A DNA stretch of 64,000 nucleotides from Chamaea fasciata (GCA_029207755.1 JARCOQ010000007.1:38583656-38647655), one strand, 5' to 3'. Shown: positions 11,643 to 25,830, counted from the stretch's first letter. The notes: generated from the sequence alone by a model not told the origin. Made by a program: numbers and translations.

Positions 11643-14469
11643 CTGATCAAACAGGTAAGCAATCACAGGAGCCTGTTGCTACCAGAACCATTACCTACTC
11701 TTCCCAGTAAGTACTGGAAATCCCTGCCAGCTCCCGCAGTTCAGGCAGTAAACTGACTGAAAACTATCCTAACAAAAGCAATTAGACTTCTGTCACTTAA
11801 ACTCCTTGGATCAGTTTCCTAAAAGGTCAGCATCATTTCAAAGAGTTTGCTAACACAATAAGAACAGGCATAGATAAATAGCACCACCTCTCCTCTTCGT
11901 AGGTAAATGAGGAGCATTGCAACAGACAAATATACTGTCAACTTAAGTGCACCCAGAATTTGGGCACCAGACAGTGACACAAAAGCTACTGAGATGAGAA
12001 AAGTGTTCTTTCAGGTAGGTTTTGGCTAAGGAAAGAAACAGAGCTCATCCCCACCAATAATCCAACTTAATTGTAAAAGCAAACAATAAACGAAAAATCT
12101 ACAAAATATCAGACTGACAAGCATCCTATTTGCTGTTTTGGTTTTGCAAAGAGCTGGTATACAATCAGCACACAAGACTAATCCAGCCAAGGAATGGTTT
12201 GGACAGGAAATTTCAAAAAAACAAGAAAGTTCAACATACAGAAAGTTCATGCTTAGTAAATAGGGAACTTTCTTCAAGAGATGGTCTAAAAAGTTTGGCA
12301 GTTTATTTCTTTAGTTTATTTCTTTAGAATGAGCAGAAGGAACTGAGGGAATACAAAAGGCATGGAAAAAGCTCAGGGCCTTCAACTATTTACCTAGTTT
12401 GTAGATGTGAAAAAAGGGAATATTTTAACTATATACACAAGGAGATAATTTGGAGGAGATCACTGATGACAAATATTTTCCCGCATCATCAGGTTTGATA
12501 CCATCAAGGTTCTGGCAAGAACACAGAGGAAAACAAAGCACAATTGTATGGTCGGTGCATCCTGCCACTTAGATCCTGTTTGGCACAGATCATGTTTTAG
12601 AAAAATATCTCAATCACATGATGTTCTATGTACAAAGTATGGCCATCAAAGTTCTAGGAAAAGCCAGATTTGCTGAACAGAAGTAAAGCAAAATAAACTT
12701 TACTTCCATTAAATGGAAACAGACCTGGAAGGATGTTAGGACTGTCAGACCACTGCCAACCAATATCCTTCTTAAAAGAGTGAAAAACCCCAAACATGTG
12801 CTGGACACTAAACAATGGAAGGAAAATTGTGCTCAATCCAGCCTCAGAATACAGACATCAGCCTCCAACTGGAAGCGAACTGAAGGTGACCAATATATAG
12901 GGGATGCAAATCTCAATAGAAAACATGAGAAAGTGAACAAGTCACAGGTATTATTGAAAGAATAACTTCTAAGGCAACGGACAATTCCCTTACATTGCAG
13001 TTTGAAAGTCTGAACTAGAAAGACAAAATATCAACACTGTTAGTTAAACATAAATAGGCTCAGACAGAAGACTGCCTAGGTTTTAGGTCACTTTGTACAA
13101 TAAAATCAGGAGAGGGGGAGTCCATTAACTTGATGTCAGTGGAGACTACCATTTGCACACCAATTAGAAATAAACTATTTCCAGATACACACCCCACATC
13201 CTTTCATAAACGGCCAGAGAAGCCTGGTCCAAAACACAGTGGTGTCAATGTGACTTTGCATACCTAGCTTAAGAGTTACTTAAAGTTGAGAGAAGTGAAA
13301 CACTAAGAAGAATTTTGTTTAAGTTTGAGAATAGAAGTTCTAGAGCCACACATGAAACTTACATTGAGAACACCACAGTCATGAAAGGAGTGATGGAAAA
13401 TAATGCCAGTGGTACACCAGAACAGCTCTCCTCGTTTCCAGCAGAAGTTTAAATTTGTTGAATGCAAAACTGTTGTATACAAGATTCAGGAGTTATGAGT
13501 TTTCCAGGAGATTTATGGAGGCCTTCTGTGCACCATACAGCAGTTATTATCAAACACATTACATCTGATCCAGGAGTACTTGACAGCAGGTTGCACATTT
13601 TAGAAGTACAAATTCAGTTTGCTAGATTTTTCAGCTATGATTTCTACAGTCTGTTACAGAAATACCTTTTTCCCCCACAGATATAAACAGAGAATGTAAA
13701 CTATAACAGAAATATAATTAATTAGCTATCACAAAAGCCATTTCTGCCAGAGATATTTCTTTTAAATGACAGCAAGTTTTCCAACATTTCATCCTAATGT
13801 AGGTGGGAATATCACTACAAATCTTGTGCAAGATTTCATAGAGACATAACCTAACAGACTGTCTCAGATTTACATGTAACTTCACAAAATAGCATCTTTT
13901 AATAGAGTTAGATTCAACAACTTGGGTGGGATGGAATCTTTGGTAGCCAACTGGACATCAGCCCAGGCACTGCAATGCTTGGAGAGTTGCTGCCTGACTT
14001 CAACTGGACAATTCAGAGAGTCCAAATCCACAGCCAGGAAAACAGTTTGACAACAAGTCCATTCCTTTATACATGCAGGGAGTAGCCACCTGGAGTTAGT
14101 AGTGATCATGTTCACATGCTGGACTTCACAGGATATCTGATACAGATCTAGGACAGAAGAGATTCAGGGAGTGAAAACCTTCCACTGATTTCAGTGGAAT
14201 TGCGATACTGATTAATCTCATGGTTCAGGTACCTACAGTTCCCCTAGAACTAAGAAATAACAATTACTCTGAAAGTACACATGAAAAGTTAATGTATTAG
14301 AGTCCAGAAAGCAAAACAGTTAAAATTATTATTTCACTTTTCAGAAGACTTAACTGACCACCAGAGCCACTTCATATACAGTTACACTCTCTCATGTTTG
14401 ATCTGTTACCAGTATGCAAAAAATTATTTCAAGATTCAAAGATCTAGGAAGAGAGCAAGAATGAACAAA

Positions 14470-14640
14470 AGAAAACAACAACAGCAACAACAAAAGGCAA
14501 AAAACCCCCCAAAAACTAAACAAACACAAAAAAGGCCAACCCTAGCCCACCCCCCCCAAACAAACAAACAAAAAAAACCCCAAACTCAGACAAACTAACA
14601 AAATACCACAAAAACACCAAATGAAAAAAACCCCAAACTC
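14470..14640. repeat. A/C-rich low-complexity tract
   Basis: Runs of CAA, CAAA and AAACCCC-like units with poly-C interruptions. The plus-strand open frame across it encodes Lys/Gln/Pro/Thr repeats only and is not a gene. Confidence 0.88.
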
Positions 14641-17600
14641 TTGGAAGAGAGGATTGGTTCCTTGGTTTCCTGGGCTAAGCAAAGGAAGATCCAAATTCTT
14701 TCTCTGGACTCAAATCACCTGGGTCTGTTTTGAATTGTTCAGTGAGCAAAAGGCACTGAGGTTTTGCTTATACAGAATGCAAGCAGTCCAAATCTTGCCC
14801 ACAGTCAAAACTATTTATACTACAAATTCGAATATTGAAATGTTTACAAAACAATTAGCCAACATATAAAGTATGTTCAATTTTTACAAACAGCTCAATC
14901 ATCATACAAAATGTAATGCAGTGATTTTTTTCTCTCTCTGAATTTAATCTCTTAACCAGAATAGAGTTTGTAGTCAAAACAAAGACAAAGCAAGCTATCC
15001 CTAATTCCAGTTGCAGTAGATAAGGTTTCAGCCCTATTGTTGAAAAGGAATTTGTAGAATATCGTGTCTCTCTAAGTTTTTTAATTCTTCACAGGTTTTG
15101 CATTTAAGGTTCTGGGTGCAATTATAGATTAATTAAAATGTAGGAAACAAAGATTTAGATTTAAACAAGATTTAGACTGAACAGAAAAAGCCTACTTTAG
15201 GACTGAGCTGGTAATTATTGTGATACCATCTTGACTTGACAGCAGTGGTTTTCTCTCAAGGATGTTATTCAACACACAGAATGCAAACAACTAAGTCCGA
15301 GTAACAGAGCAGCATTTAGTCTTTAGGGTCCTTGCTACTTCTACAAAGGAGTATAGGAAAGGTGAAATTAAAAATAATAATAATAAAAAGAGCACCTTAA
15401 GGAAGCTAAAACCATTTCATCCTCCTTGTTCCCAGGGTGTTTTCCCTGTTTCTCCACAAGTTGCATAAACCTTTCATAGCATCCCAGTAAAACTGTCTAC
15501 TCTCCTTGCAGGTGTCTGCCTTGAGGCACCAGAGAGGACTAATCACTCCTGGAAATCTCAGCACACCAACTGAAGTCTTCAGGGAAAGTACTCAAGTAGC
15601 ATAAAGCAATTCATGCATAATCAAGGAAGAAAAAATAGTTAAATTTTGTATGTGTAGGTGATAATATATTACGAGACAATCATAAGTATTTAAACAGAAA
15701 GCCATTATTTTTTCCATCCACTGAAAAACATATATATTAAAAAAGGGAAAAAATATTATGTAACAAAAGGTAGGATTATGCCACACAAGCATAGAAGTTG
15801 TTGCCCAAGTTACTCCAGCCAAGTTCAAAGTGTTCACTCTAGGTCTGCAAGACTAAGCAAGTGACAAGTCCAATTAACAGTGTTATGCAACAACTGATCA
15901 ATATTTTCCCAATACTTTCAAAGAACATTTCTGAACTTAGAAAATCTGTGTGTAGACAAATCTAACTACAACACTGTAAAACTGCTTTATCTGCAAAATT
16001 TTTAGAATTTCATTCTAAACTGCTCCTTATCTTTACATCAACAACTGACATGACATTTTCAGAAGATGTTTAAGGTCTATCTCTTCCAATTTTATGACCA
16101 CTCTTTGCTTCTTGGGAGTCTTAAGAAGATATTTTTCCATTTATTTTTCACAGTTACAATCTATATCCCAAATCTTAATTCAGGAAGAAAAGAAAAATTA
16201 TTTCTGCTTACAGTAAATGGCATCACATAGGCCTACGCATTTATTCATTGGGTTTTGATTAGATCCATGCTGTACAAAACAGTTACTGCCCATGATTAAT
16301 GTATATTCATCTAATAGCAAAAAGACAGAATGACAGCTCCTTTTTCAGGAACCGGATGAGATCTCCTTTCACTCCCTTTGTGAAACATTATTTTTATGCC
16401 ACTGTTGACCCAGCATCCACTCCCACATGAAAGAAGAGGCTCCAAATACTGCAATTTCAGTTTTTCCCAGAAGAGGGCTGCTCCAGTTCTAACTCAGCAG
16501 ACCTCAATAAGATTACAGAAAAAGCCTGCATGTGCTGCCTAAACTTAACAAGGTCCACTCTGCATAAAATACGTTTCACCTCTGCTGCCCACATCAGCCT
16601 TCCTAATCACAAACGACAGAAAATAATAAAAAATTCTGTCCCACAGAAACGTTCTCTAGATCTGGCCAGAGGTTTTTTTGCAGGCTGAGTGCTAAGAATC
16701 TGAATAGTGGTTTAGTGCAACACTTGCATCAGCCCACACTATCCAGACAGTGGCAAGAATGCATCTCTTAGTACAATATAAGTTCAGCAAGTCAGTAATT
16801 TGCTTGTTTAACTAAACACAATAAAAGCCAGTACATATAAACTTCAAAACACTGCAGATACTCATTGTTTTCATCTGTAAATCAATGCCTTCTCAATAGG
16901 TCAATATTAATAATTATGATGATGAAATACTGAGACTTTTCAAAATGATGTTTACTATCACATACAAAGCCCTAATATTAATCCACACTATTAGGTGCAT
17001 TAGGTGCATCTTGAGAAGCTTTTACTTGTTCAAAATCAGAAAGTGGTAAAAACGTTTGCAACTGTTATGCCCTATCACGCAGTCTTCAACTGATGCTACA
17101 TTTTAAGGCCTATCACAACCTTTACCAAGTTTTGGGGCAGCTGTAAACGGCCTGGTAAATTTGGTTTTGAAACCAATGAACTTTTAAAGAAATCTGTTTC
17201 CCATTTAGCTCTGCAACAAGACACAATATTTTCATTTGTAAACACGCTGTTTTATAATCAAACATTTTCTACTTTTGACAGTTGCCTGAAATAAAATCTA
17301 CTGAACTCTAATAACTTACTTTAAAAATAAAGCAGTACCTTTTCAACATAAATCTTTCAATACTTTCTGCACTGCTCCACAATCTAACATATATGGAAAG
17401 ATTTTAAGGAAAATTTAATCGAGTGTCCAAATATAACTTTACTTTAAACATTAGGTCATCTAAACATCTGTCTCCAATATATCCCTAGGGATTTAAATCA
17501 AAAGTCCGCTAAACATGTACAATCATTTTGAAAATAAATAACAGAACAAATTTAGTCTTGATTATGATTATCATACTTTTTAAAAGGAAACATTTATTCT

Positions 17601-18010
17601 AATAAGAAAAGTCTGAACTAATTTAAACTTTATGGACATTAACCTAGAAGAGTTTCATACTCTAAATAAGACACTTCTTTCCATTTAGTATAGTCTCTAA
17701 CAACATTCATGGGTTTATGACTGCAGAAATCCTACATGTTTTCTTCCTGCCTTTTAGAAATGCCTAATCAATAAGCTCTATTTCTCATCACATGAAAAAG
17801 TTAAATTTTACAGAAAGGAGAAAAATTTGCTAAAAAATCAACAGAAAAGATTGATTTGTTTTCTTTTTGTATGTTATCTGGAGACAGATAAGGAAACAAA
17901 GTTGAGTGATATTTACTACACATTCAAAGTATATACTAATTTTGAAAATCAACTCTCTAACTAAATATTAAGAAACAAGTGTTAGTAATAGAAAAATAAG
18001 TAAACGTTAA

Positions 18011-18155
18011 CCCTGTTGCAAAGCCACTCAGAATTGGCTCTAAGAGGAAGTGAAACAAATAGTGCAAAGAATTTTCTAAAACTGGAAGGGCTACTAAGAC
18101 TCTCATTTGCTTTTGGGAGTGTTGCTGTTTGAGGGCATAAGCCACACATCTGCAT
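18011..18155 (-). CDS. weak candidate internal exon
   Basis: The minus-strand frame reads CRCVAYALKQQHSQKQM, then RVLVALPVLENSLHYLF and HFLLEPILSGFATG, before what looks like intronic translation. The pattern resembles a HEAT or armadillo-type helical repeat, an inference from composition only. The 5' boundary could be after ATACTGAAG or after GTATGCAG. The donor (CAACAGG then GTTAAC) is weak. It could be a chance open frame. Confidence 0.22.
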
Positions 18156-20263
18156 ACTTCAGTATAATCAAAACAGTAAAACGTCCAGGAAACTAGGATA
18201 ACACACTGAACTGGGAAATGATTCATTGACTAAAGACTAAAAGATGACCCATAAACTGTGTTTCCTGACAAAAATTGATGGATTGAAAACGATCCAGTGG
18301 GAAAACAAAAGCAGCTGTTAACAGTGTAGTTCAGTGATTGAAAAGCAGATCTAAAGGCCAATTACTCCCGTGTTTCCTTCCCCACTGTATGGGTGGGACT
18401 TCTCAACAACATTCAGACTCTCACAGTTGTTTTCTCATCAGAAAACCGCCACTGTAGACAACTGAAACATTCAGATTTTGGTGCAATGATATCTAATTGT
18501 AATGATTCCTCAGGACAAGACAAGCTGCAGAAAAAATGGTAGGCACATATACTGCAACTACTCTACTTTCAACACACCCAAAACAGTTGACCAGATTTTC
18601 TGTAGAGAAAATACTATCTTAAGATGGCTGATATTTAGCACTTTCTTGCACAAAGAATAATTAGACATTAGAGAGTGAGAGCTTCATATTATAAAAACCA
18701 ATATTGATTTACTTTACCCAACAACAGGACCAGGATTGGTTCCCACAGGCAGCAAATATCAATTCATCTCCTCCAAAGAAAAAAAAAAGCTGTATGTTTC
18801 CAAGTCCAGTTGAAGAAGGGCCCATTTAAGGCCTTTATAATCAAGACTGAGATTACTTGAAAATACTTAAAGGCATTCCTATTATGCATTCATTGCAATA
18901 CTGATTTTCAAAACTTCCAGGTTCTAGGAGTCACATCACTATCTGAAAAGGGGTTTTTTTCCCCTTTTTTCCCCTTGTCTTTAGCCCTTTTAGCTTTTTT
19001 CATTCATACCAACCCTGATCATAATACTTAAACCAGTCTGAAAACGTTAATATAATCATTTTTCAGAGAGAATTTCAATCTCATAACAGACGAGTTCCTC
19101 CAGTCTTGGGGGTATGATTTTGGGTGTCTCCCACCCTGCTAGCTTGAAATGGATAAGCAGCAAGCATAAAGAAGGAATGTTTACATGTATGAGAACATAC
19201 ATGCATCCAAGGTAATGTCACAGACACTAAGCTACAGCTAAAGGAAAATTTGTAATATCAACACTTAACAGGAAAATTTGCCGGATTTTATGCACAGAAA
19301 TAACCAGAATCAGTTTTCATTTTCTGTTCTAGAACACTGCCACAGAAAACACATCTACTGCTATCAAAAGTCATGCTTTGTTGCTATATGTTAGAATTTT
19401 ATTCTTACTGCATAATAAACTATTGTGTTACAACAATTTAACATGGATTTGAATATGTGCATCAGTCACTAAGCACAACAAATGAAACAATAAACAGTAA
19501 TGAAAAATTGTTCTTTATGTCAGTATAATCTTGGCTCATAGAAGCTGTAATAGCTTCAGAATTGCTTCTGCAGACAAAGCATTTTTTGCCTATGAATTTT
19601 ACAACAGGCATATTCCAGTATTAATTATTTTGACTACCTACATGCTTTTACATGTATAGCATATACTATTGCACAATATTATTCAGCTTTAAAATCTGAC
19701 AACAAAATTTTGTAGCTCATTTTGACGAAGTGTGTACGTTAAAGCTTTTATGCTTTGCTGTAGGTCTCATTCCTGCAAATACTTGAAGGAAGTTAACAGA
19801 GGCTTACAGGAGTGTGTATATAACACAGCAGTCTTTACTTTGGTTATAGATTGGCATTGAGAGCTTGATGACATTAGTGCAATATTGCATAAAATCTATG
19901 CTGAAATTAAAATAATCAAGACTCAAATTTCTCACTGTGGAAATCAGTAGCTATTTGCATATTGATTATATTGGGACACGAATATATCTCAATTTTTTAT
20001 TTATATATGGTATATTAGCATTATAACCATCTATTGATCTTTAAATGATATGTCAGCACTTACAATTCTTGTGGTTAATTCAATGACAGTCAAATTCAGT
20101 GCCATTGGTTGTGCAGTACCCACATGAAATCAGCATTTATTGATCATTATTTATTTGACATCTTTAAGCTTTTATTTCGCATATGATCATTCAAAATTAC
20201 ATATCCTTATCTTCTTATCTGCACCGGCTTTAATATACATTTTCATTGCTCTGCCACACGTAG

Positions 20264-20297
20264 GGAAAAAAAAAAAAAGAAAAAAAAAAAAAAAAAA
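20264..20297. repeat. poly-A / A-G run
   Basis: Two A runs separated by a single G. No retrotransposon body could be recognised immediately upstream, so it is not assigned as a tail. Confidence 0.85.
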
Positions 20298-20860
20298 CAC
20301 GTTAGCATCTTATTGTAGTATTGCACTGCCATCTTGTGGGCAGTAGGTCGAGTGAATGCAAATAACTTCATTACTCTCTTCTCTGCGTGTGAAGTTGGTC
20401 GTTTTGACAGGTTTGGGGTTTTGTGGAGGGTGGGAGATAAGGGGTGAGATTTTTTGACAAAAAACTTGTTACTCTAAAAACAATAGAGGATTGACAACAT
20501 TTTTGAAAACTTTCAGGCTTACCTGACATACAAAACAAGGATATGTGCCTTATTACACCCACAGAGGATTCTGTGCACAAAATGTTTTGTCCCCATTGAC
20601 TAACACACCAGACTAAATAAAGCTCAGCCAACTTCTCATTTTTCCCAGTGTATCCTATTTGGAACAAAGACACACTCAGAATTATGATGTTGCTGCAGGA
20701 TTCTCAAACCAAGTGAGTACCCAAACAGGTCTGAAATTTAATCCTCAAGTTCAACAAGCAGTTTGGTATGAGCTCTGTCTAAGTCTGCAGACCAAAAAAA
20801 TTCTTTTTAGGGTTCCAGTTTCTACAGAAAGTACTAAGCATACTACAGGTGTCATAACAT

Positions 20861-20906
20861 GTTAGAAATTATGAAAATTCTTAGTTAGAAATTATGAAAA
20901 TTCTTA
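20861..20906. repeat. perfect 23-bp tandem duplication
   Basis: The 23-base unit starting 'gttagaaattatgaaa' is present twice head-to-tail with no mismatch. Being exact, it is probably recent. Confidence 0.93.
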
Positions 20907-21079
20907 GTTTGTTTCTGTCACTGTTACATAAACATGTAACATTTACTTCATTTCTTAACCCCTATATAAAAGCTATTACATTTTTTAAAAATCCCCAAAC
21001 ATAGCTTGAAACACATTTAAGAGCTCCAAATGGCTGCTCATGAGTTCCTAGTACACTGCAATGACTCAAACAAGATCAG

Positions 21080-22122
21080 TTCACCCTAAACACGCTCTGA
21101 ACAGAGACAGAGAGTTGAGGTCAATGGCTCTGTGTCTAAGGGGGGCCAGGTACGTGTGGCATCCCTCAGGGCTCTGTCTTGGGACCAGTGCTCTTCAGTG
21201 TCTTCATCACTGACATAGACAGTGAGACCTCAGTACATAGCAAGATGACATGAAGCTTAGTGGTGCAGTGGACACAACAGAGGGACATGACCCCATCCAG
21301 GATCCTAGACCAGGACAAATTTGATAAGGGGGACCTACAGTACCTCATGAAGTTCAAGAAATCCAAGTCTGAGGTGCTGCACCTGGATCAGGCAAGGAGA
21401 GACATGAGTAGATGCTGAGACAAGAAGTCACTGAGAGCAGCCTTGTGGAGAAGGACTTGTGAGTCTTGTGGATGAAAAGCTGGACATGAACCAGCATTGT
21501 GCACTCACAGTGCAGAAGGCCAACCTTATCCTGGGCTGCACCAAGAGCAGTGGAGGCAGGCCAAGGGAGCTGATTCTGCACCTCTGCTCTTGTGAGACCT
21601 CACCTGCAATGCTGCATCCAGATCTGGAGTCGTCAGCATAAGAATGACATGGACCTGTAGAGCAGGCCCAGAGGAGGCAACAAAGATGACAGTGAGTGAA
21701 ATATCTCTCCTACAAAGACAGGCTGAGAGTTGGAGTTGTTCAGCATGAAGAAGAGAAGGCTCCTGGGAGACCTTGCTGTTGCCTGTCAGTATCATAAAGG
21801 GACTTATAACAAGGAGGGAGAGGAATTTTTTATATGGACAGATAGTGACAAAACAAGGGGCAATGGCTCTAAACTGAAGGAGGGAAGTTTTTGATTAAAT
21901 GTTACAAAGAAATTATTTATTCAGAGGGCACTGAAGTGTTAGAATAGGTTGCCCAGGGAGGTTGTGGATGCCCCACCCCTGGAAGTGCTCAAGGCCAGGT
22001 GGGATGGGACCCTGAGCAACCTGGTCTAGTGAGTGGCATCCCTCTCCATGGCAGGAGGATTGGAACTAAATGACCTATAAGGTCCTTTTCAATCCAAACC
22101 ACTCTAGGATTCCATGATTCTA
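21080..22122 (+). mobile_element. CR1 LINE, 5'-truncated, about 1.04 kb
   Basis: A sense-orientation CR1 copy keeping the C-terminal reverse transcriptase region, the ORF2 3' end and the 3' UTR. Near 21,158-21,196 it encodes GIPQGSVLGPVLF, the conserved RT motif of CR1 and related LINEs. Just downstream the frame shifts through a small deletion, and the catalytic FADD box is damaged: the DD codons remain at 21,244-21,249, but the Phe position reads as TAG (21,238-21,240). Further matches include 'gatgaaaagctggacatgaa', 'gcccagggaggttgtggatg' and the terminal 'tccatgattcta'. Open frames on either strand in this interval are relics of the element. The copy cannot move. Confidence 0.95.
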
Positions 22123-25100
22123 CACAGCAATTTTCATTTTCTCCTTTTAAAATAAAGCTATATTGCAAGGGTATTGCTTCTTAAAATTACTTAACTGTCT
22201 GAAAATTTAGACAAATTTTGCTAGCTGCCAGCTTTGCATATTCAGCAAAATGTATGAAAACTCATGAGGATTTCATTAGTTTCCACTAAAATTAAACAAG
22301 GTTTTCTGTGGCAACACAGTAACATTTAATTCATTTAGAAGTGTACAAAGCAAACAGTCCAATCTGTCTTTCAGATTCAGATATTTTTAGAATTATCAGC
22401 ATGTAGCAAAGGGGAAGCTCAGAGACTGAAATATGTTACAGAACTAAAGTCTGAAATGCTCTAGTAGGTGGGAAAATACTCTGAAAATTTTCCACTGGGA
22501 ATGGTTCACAAGGTGAATGGTTAACTTCAGCTGGTTCATTCCATGGCATTCTGCATAACCTCTGCTGCTGGTCACTGCACTGGTCTGCAGCATGGAGCTA
22601 TATTCTACCAGGTTGAAAAATTTCACATTGTATGGTTTTGAGTTGCTTAGGAGACCAAAACCAACAATTCAACTGTACTGGCTTCAAAATCAGCATCAGT
22701 TTCTCTGAACTTCCCTGGAGGCTCTTCCTTATTTCCAGCAACCTACTGAAGTCAAACCGTCCCAAATACTGTACTCCCTCTGAACTGTATAATGATGAAA
22801 GCAATAGGGGCTACATAGACCTTGCAAAAGTACTTCATGCTTTCTTTTCAGCAAGTTTCATAAAACATAGCATGCATGGATAATTGTCTGAGCAGAAACA
22901 GATTAGAAATCTTTCCAAGTCTTAACTTCCCAACTGTTCTATGTCCTCCCAATTTCTACAAGCATACTGGAGGAGGCTCAGGATAACTGATAGCTTACAC
23001 ACACTTAATCTTATTTTGGTGTTCTCTCACCCAAAGTTCTTCTCACCATATTGCCAAGCAAACAACTCCCATCCAAACCTCCAAGTCCAACACCAGGTTG
23101 GCATGCTATTATTTTCTCAGACTAGCAGAGAAAATTGGCTTCATTGGTTGCTTCTAGTGATTCCTTTGGAGTACTTTAACCTGTAGAACGTTTCCTTGAA
23201 ATTAATACTTTTTGACTGCTTCCCATCCTTACCTTTTTTAATCTAAAGACTTTGCTAACATCTGAAATACCAAACCAAGGCAGTGAAAGACTCTGAGCAT
23301 GTACTGTGGTCTCAGATAATACTTCAGCCTTAAGTGACTTCAGAGAAAGGGAGAAAGGAAGATTTAAGCACTTTAAAATATTATGGTTTCAACTCAAGAA
23401 AGTTACAAGGTGTAGCTAAATACTTAGCTAGTTAAAATTACCTCTGAGCATTAACAGATTATTTTAGTAACATGCGAATGCACATTGCATGGCTTAAAAG
23501 GAAGAAAAAAGCACCCAAGAAAACACAGAATACTCCTCCTAACCTTAACTCCCAGAAAACTGTCATAAAAATAAAAACAAGGGAGAGGGAGGGGAAAAAT
23601 TAGACAATTTTCCTGTTGTTTCAAGTGCTTCCTGTACATCTATCATGTTCCCTCTCCCATTAATAGGGACCAAATAACCTAAGGTGTTTCAGAGTATGCT
23701 GGCTAGTGCACCTTGTAATGATTTTTGTCTCCTTAATGCCTCTCACGACAGGAAGACCAAACACTGGTTTTAATACTGTATTTGCATTTGACAGTCTTAC
23801 TTTGACAAGTGGCCTTCCTGCCTATAGATCTGGTTCAAAGAAGTTGCTGCTTTCCAGGTTAATCAACTTTGTCTACTCCTGAAATAAAACACCTCTCAAG
23901 AGAAAAGGTTTGGACTTTCAAAGGAGCTTAAGAGAATTAGACTCACAAATCCTATTAGGTTTCAATGAAGCTGGAAACCTAACTCATAAAAAAAAAAAAA
24001 AAAGATATTAAAAAATTGAAGCTAAGAAGTACAAAGAGGCAGAAACCCTTTTGTTTCATGAAAAAATGAAGAATAGGGGGGAAGGATCAGCCTGAATTAT
24101 CCCTATGAATCAATTATTTTATTTTAAAGCTCATTTTGTTGACTTTTCCATATTCATTTTACAGTAATTAATTTTGCAGTTCATGTTCATTTATTAAATG
24201 GTATTAGGCAAATTAGGTACACTGAATTTTCAGCAGAAAAGTACTTAAAGATTGGTTAAATACTACAGATCTGTAAAACATCATCTTCATATTCATCACT
24301 TACTAAATATATGAAATAAATTCTTCAAAATTTTAACTTCAAAATTTAAAACGTTTAGAGATTATTTGTACATGTATGGAAGAAAGAGAGGTGATCATAC
24401 AACTAAATATAAACTAAATTTTATTTATGTTACCTTTGGATTTAGCTAATTGCTTCCATCAGCAGTCTTTTGTTATTAAAAAACAAGAATACAGCTATAT
24501 CAAGTATAAGCATCCTAAAATCTTCAGGGTAACTATATCCAGCCACCTTCCTTCACTATGCCAAGGGTATCTGTGCAATTGTTTATGTCATTTGCACGTC
24601 ATCATTCAAACTGACTCAACACTCTGTTACAGATGTCTTGACTAATTAATCTGGGTATCACATAACATACTTTGCACTATTCAGTTCCTCTCTATGAGGA
24701 AAGAAATATTGATTGACTTTGTATGAAACACAATTGTTTTAATTTCTGCCTTTTCCATACAGGCAGGCAAAACAAGGATTTTTTTGATCTTTGTGTTTTA
24801 GAGAAACAATTCTTCTTGCGACTTGAACCTTGCATTGACTGAGCTTCTCAAATACGCTTTTGAAGAATTGCTATAAATCAAAGGAAATCAGAGGCTCCCA
24901 AGTTGTTATTTTCACAGTGATTCTTACAGCTTAGAGTTGATTTTCTGTTTAATTTTTTTGCTATAAATTCCACACATGCCTTAGCTTACTAATTAACCAC
25001 TAGAGAAAAGGAGTATGCCTGCAGTTCCCCGTACTAGAAGGGCCTGAACTCACTAACAAAGTGTCCCAATTACATTTCAATCGAAGTCCTTTTCCTCAAT

Positions 25101-25546
25101 ATTGTCATACATACAGGCAAGCAAACAAAACCAGGTACTTTGAATTATGCTATTAACCTTCATTGAAGAATCTGAAAGATGGGAGCAAACAATGCCAGCA
25201 AAAGTAACGTAAGACAAGACTGAGTAAGATAAGCCAAGACTAAGACTTTGTCCATATTTAAAATTTTATTCACTCAGGAAGCAGAACTTTTCATTTCACA
25301 TGAAGTCAGATTACAAGCCACATGAAAGCAGATGCACCCCTTGCCACAGACAAAGTATGCATGAGATCTGTCATGCTTGACTTTTACAGTTCAACTACAG
25401 CAGAGAGCTGTTCAAGTTTAACTTAGCAATACCTTAGACAGCCAACAGTATGTTTATATATCTTCCCTTCAAACACTGAATACTTTCTTTTCTCCTTCTT
25501 CCAGCATGCCACTATCTTCCATTTTATCAGTCCTGGAGACCAGGGG

Positions 25547-25548
<2 letters not shown>
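22123..25548. other. AT-rich non-coding stretch
   Basis: Unique AT-rich sequence with a short A run near 23,990-24,003. No mobile element or credible exon was recognised. It probably is intron. Confidence 0.5.
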
Positions 25549-25640
<92 letters not shown>

Positions 25641-25745
25641 TTTCTTCCTTTCTTCCTTTCTTCCTTTCTTCCTTTCTTCCTTTCTTCCTTTCTTCCTTTC
25701 TTCCTTTCTTCCTTTCTTTCTCTCCCTTCCTTCCTCTCTCTTTCT

Positions 25746-25786
<41 letters not shown>

Positions 25787-25830
25787 CCTCTTCCTCTTCC
25801 CTTTTTCTTCCCTTCCTTTCCCTTCCCTTG
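25549..25830 (+). repeat. compound tetranucleotide pyrimidine microsatellite, about 280 bp
   Basis: Perfect (TTTC)n from 25,549, then an alternating CTTTCTTC phase, then TC-rich and CCTTCC-type sequence to about 25,830. All pyrimidine on the plus strand and therefore triplex-prone. Open frames of 110-127 codons here are Ser/Phe/Leu or Lys/Glu/Arg repeats and are not genes. Confidence 0.97.

Larger units (their letters stand above)
9281..14469. other. AT-rich non-coding stretch
   Basis: Unique AT-rich sequence containing an A/C-rich simple repeat at 11,281-11,360 and one weak minus-strand exon candidate at 11,554-11,642. The open frames of 60-83 codons scattered here have no convincing composition or splice context. 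It fits intron. Confidence 0.45.
14641..21079. other. AT-rich non-coding stretch
   Basis: Long unique AT-rich sequence with one candidate minus-strand exon (18,011-18,155), an A/G run at 20,264-20,297 and a short tandem duplication at 20,861-20,906. No mobile element was recognised before the CR1 at 21.08 kb. It is consistent with intron. Confidence 0.5.

Noticed and set aside
20264..20297. Poly-A tail of a retroposed gene or SINE
   Set aside because: No recognisable body upstream and no target duplication.
21166..21795. Several 60-90 codon frames
   Set aside because: Relics or reverse frames of the CR1 copy.
25549..25720. CRISPR-like regular repetition
   Set aside because: Four- and eight-base periodicity with no spacers; a eukaryotic microsatellite.
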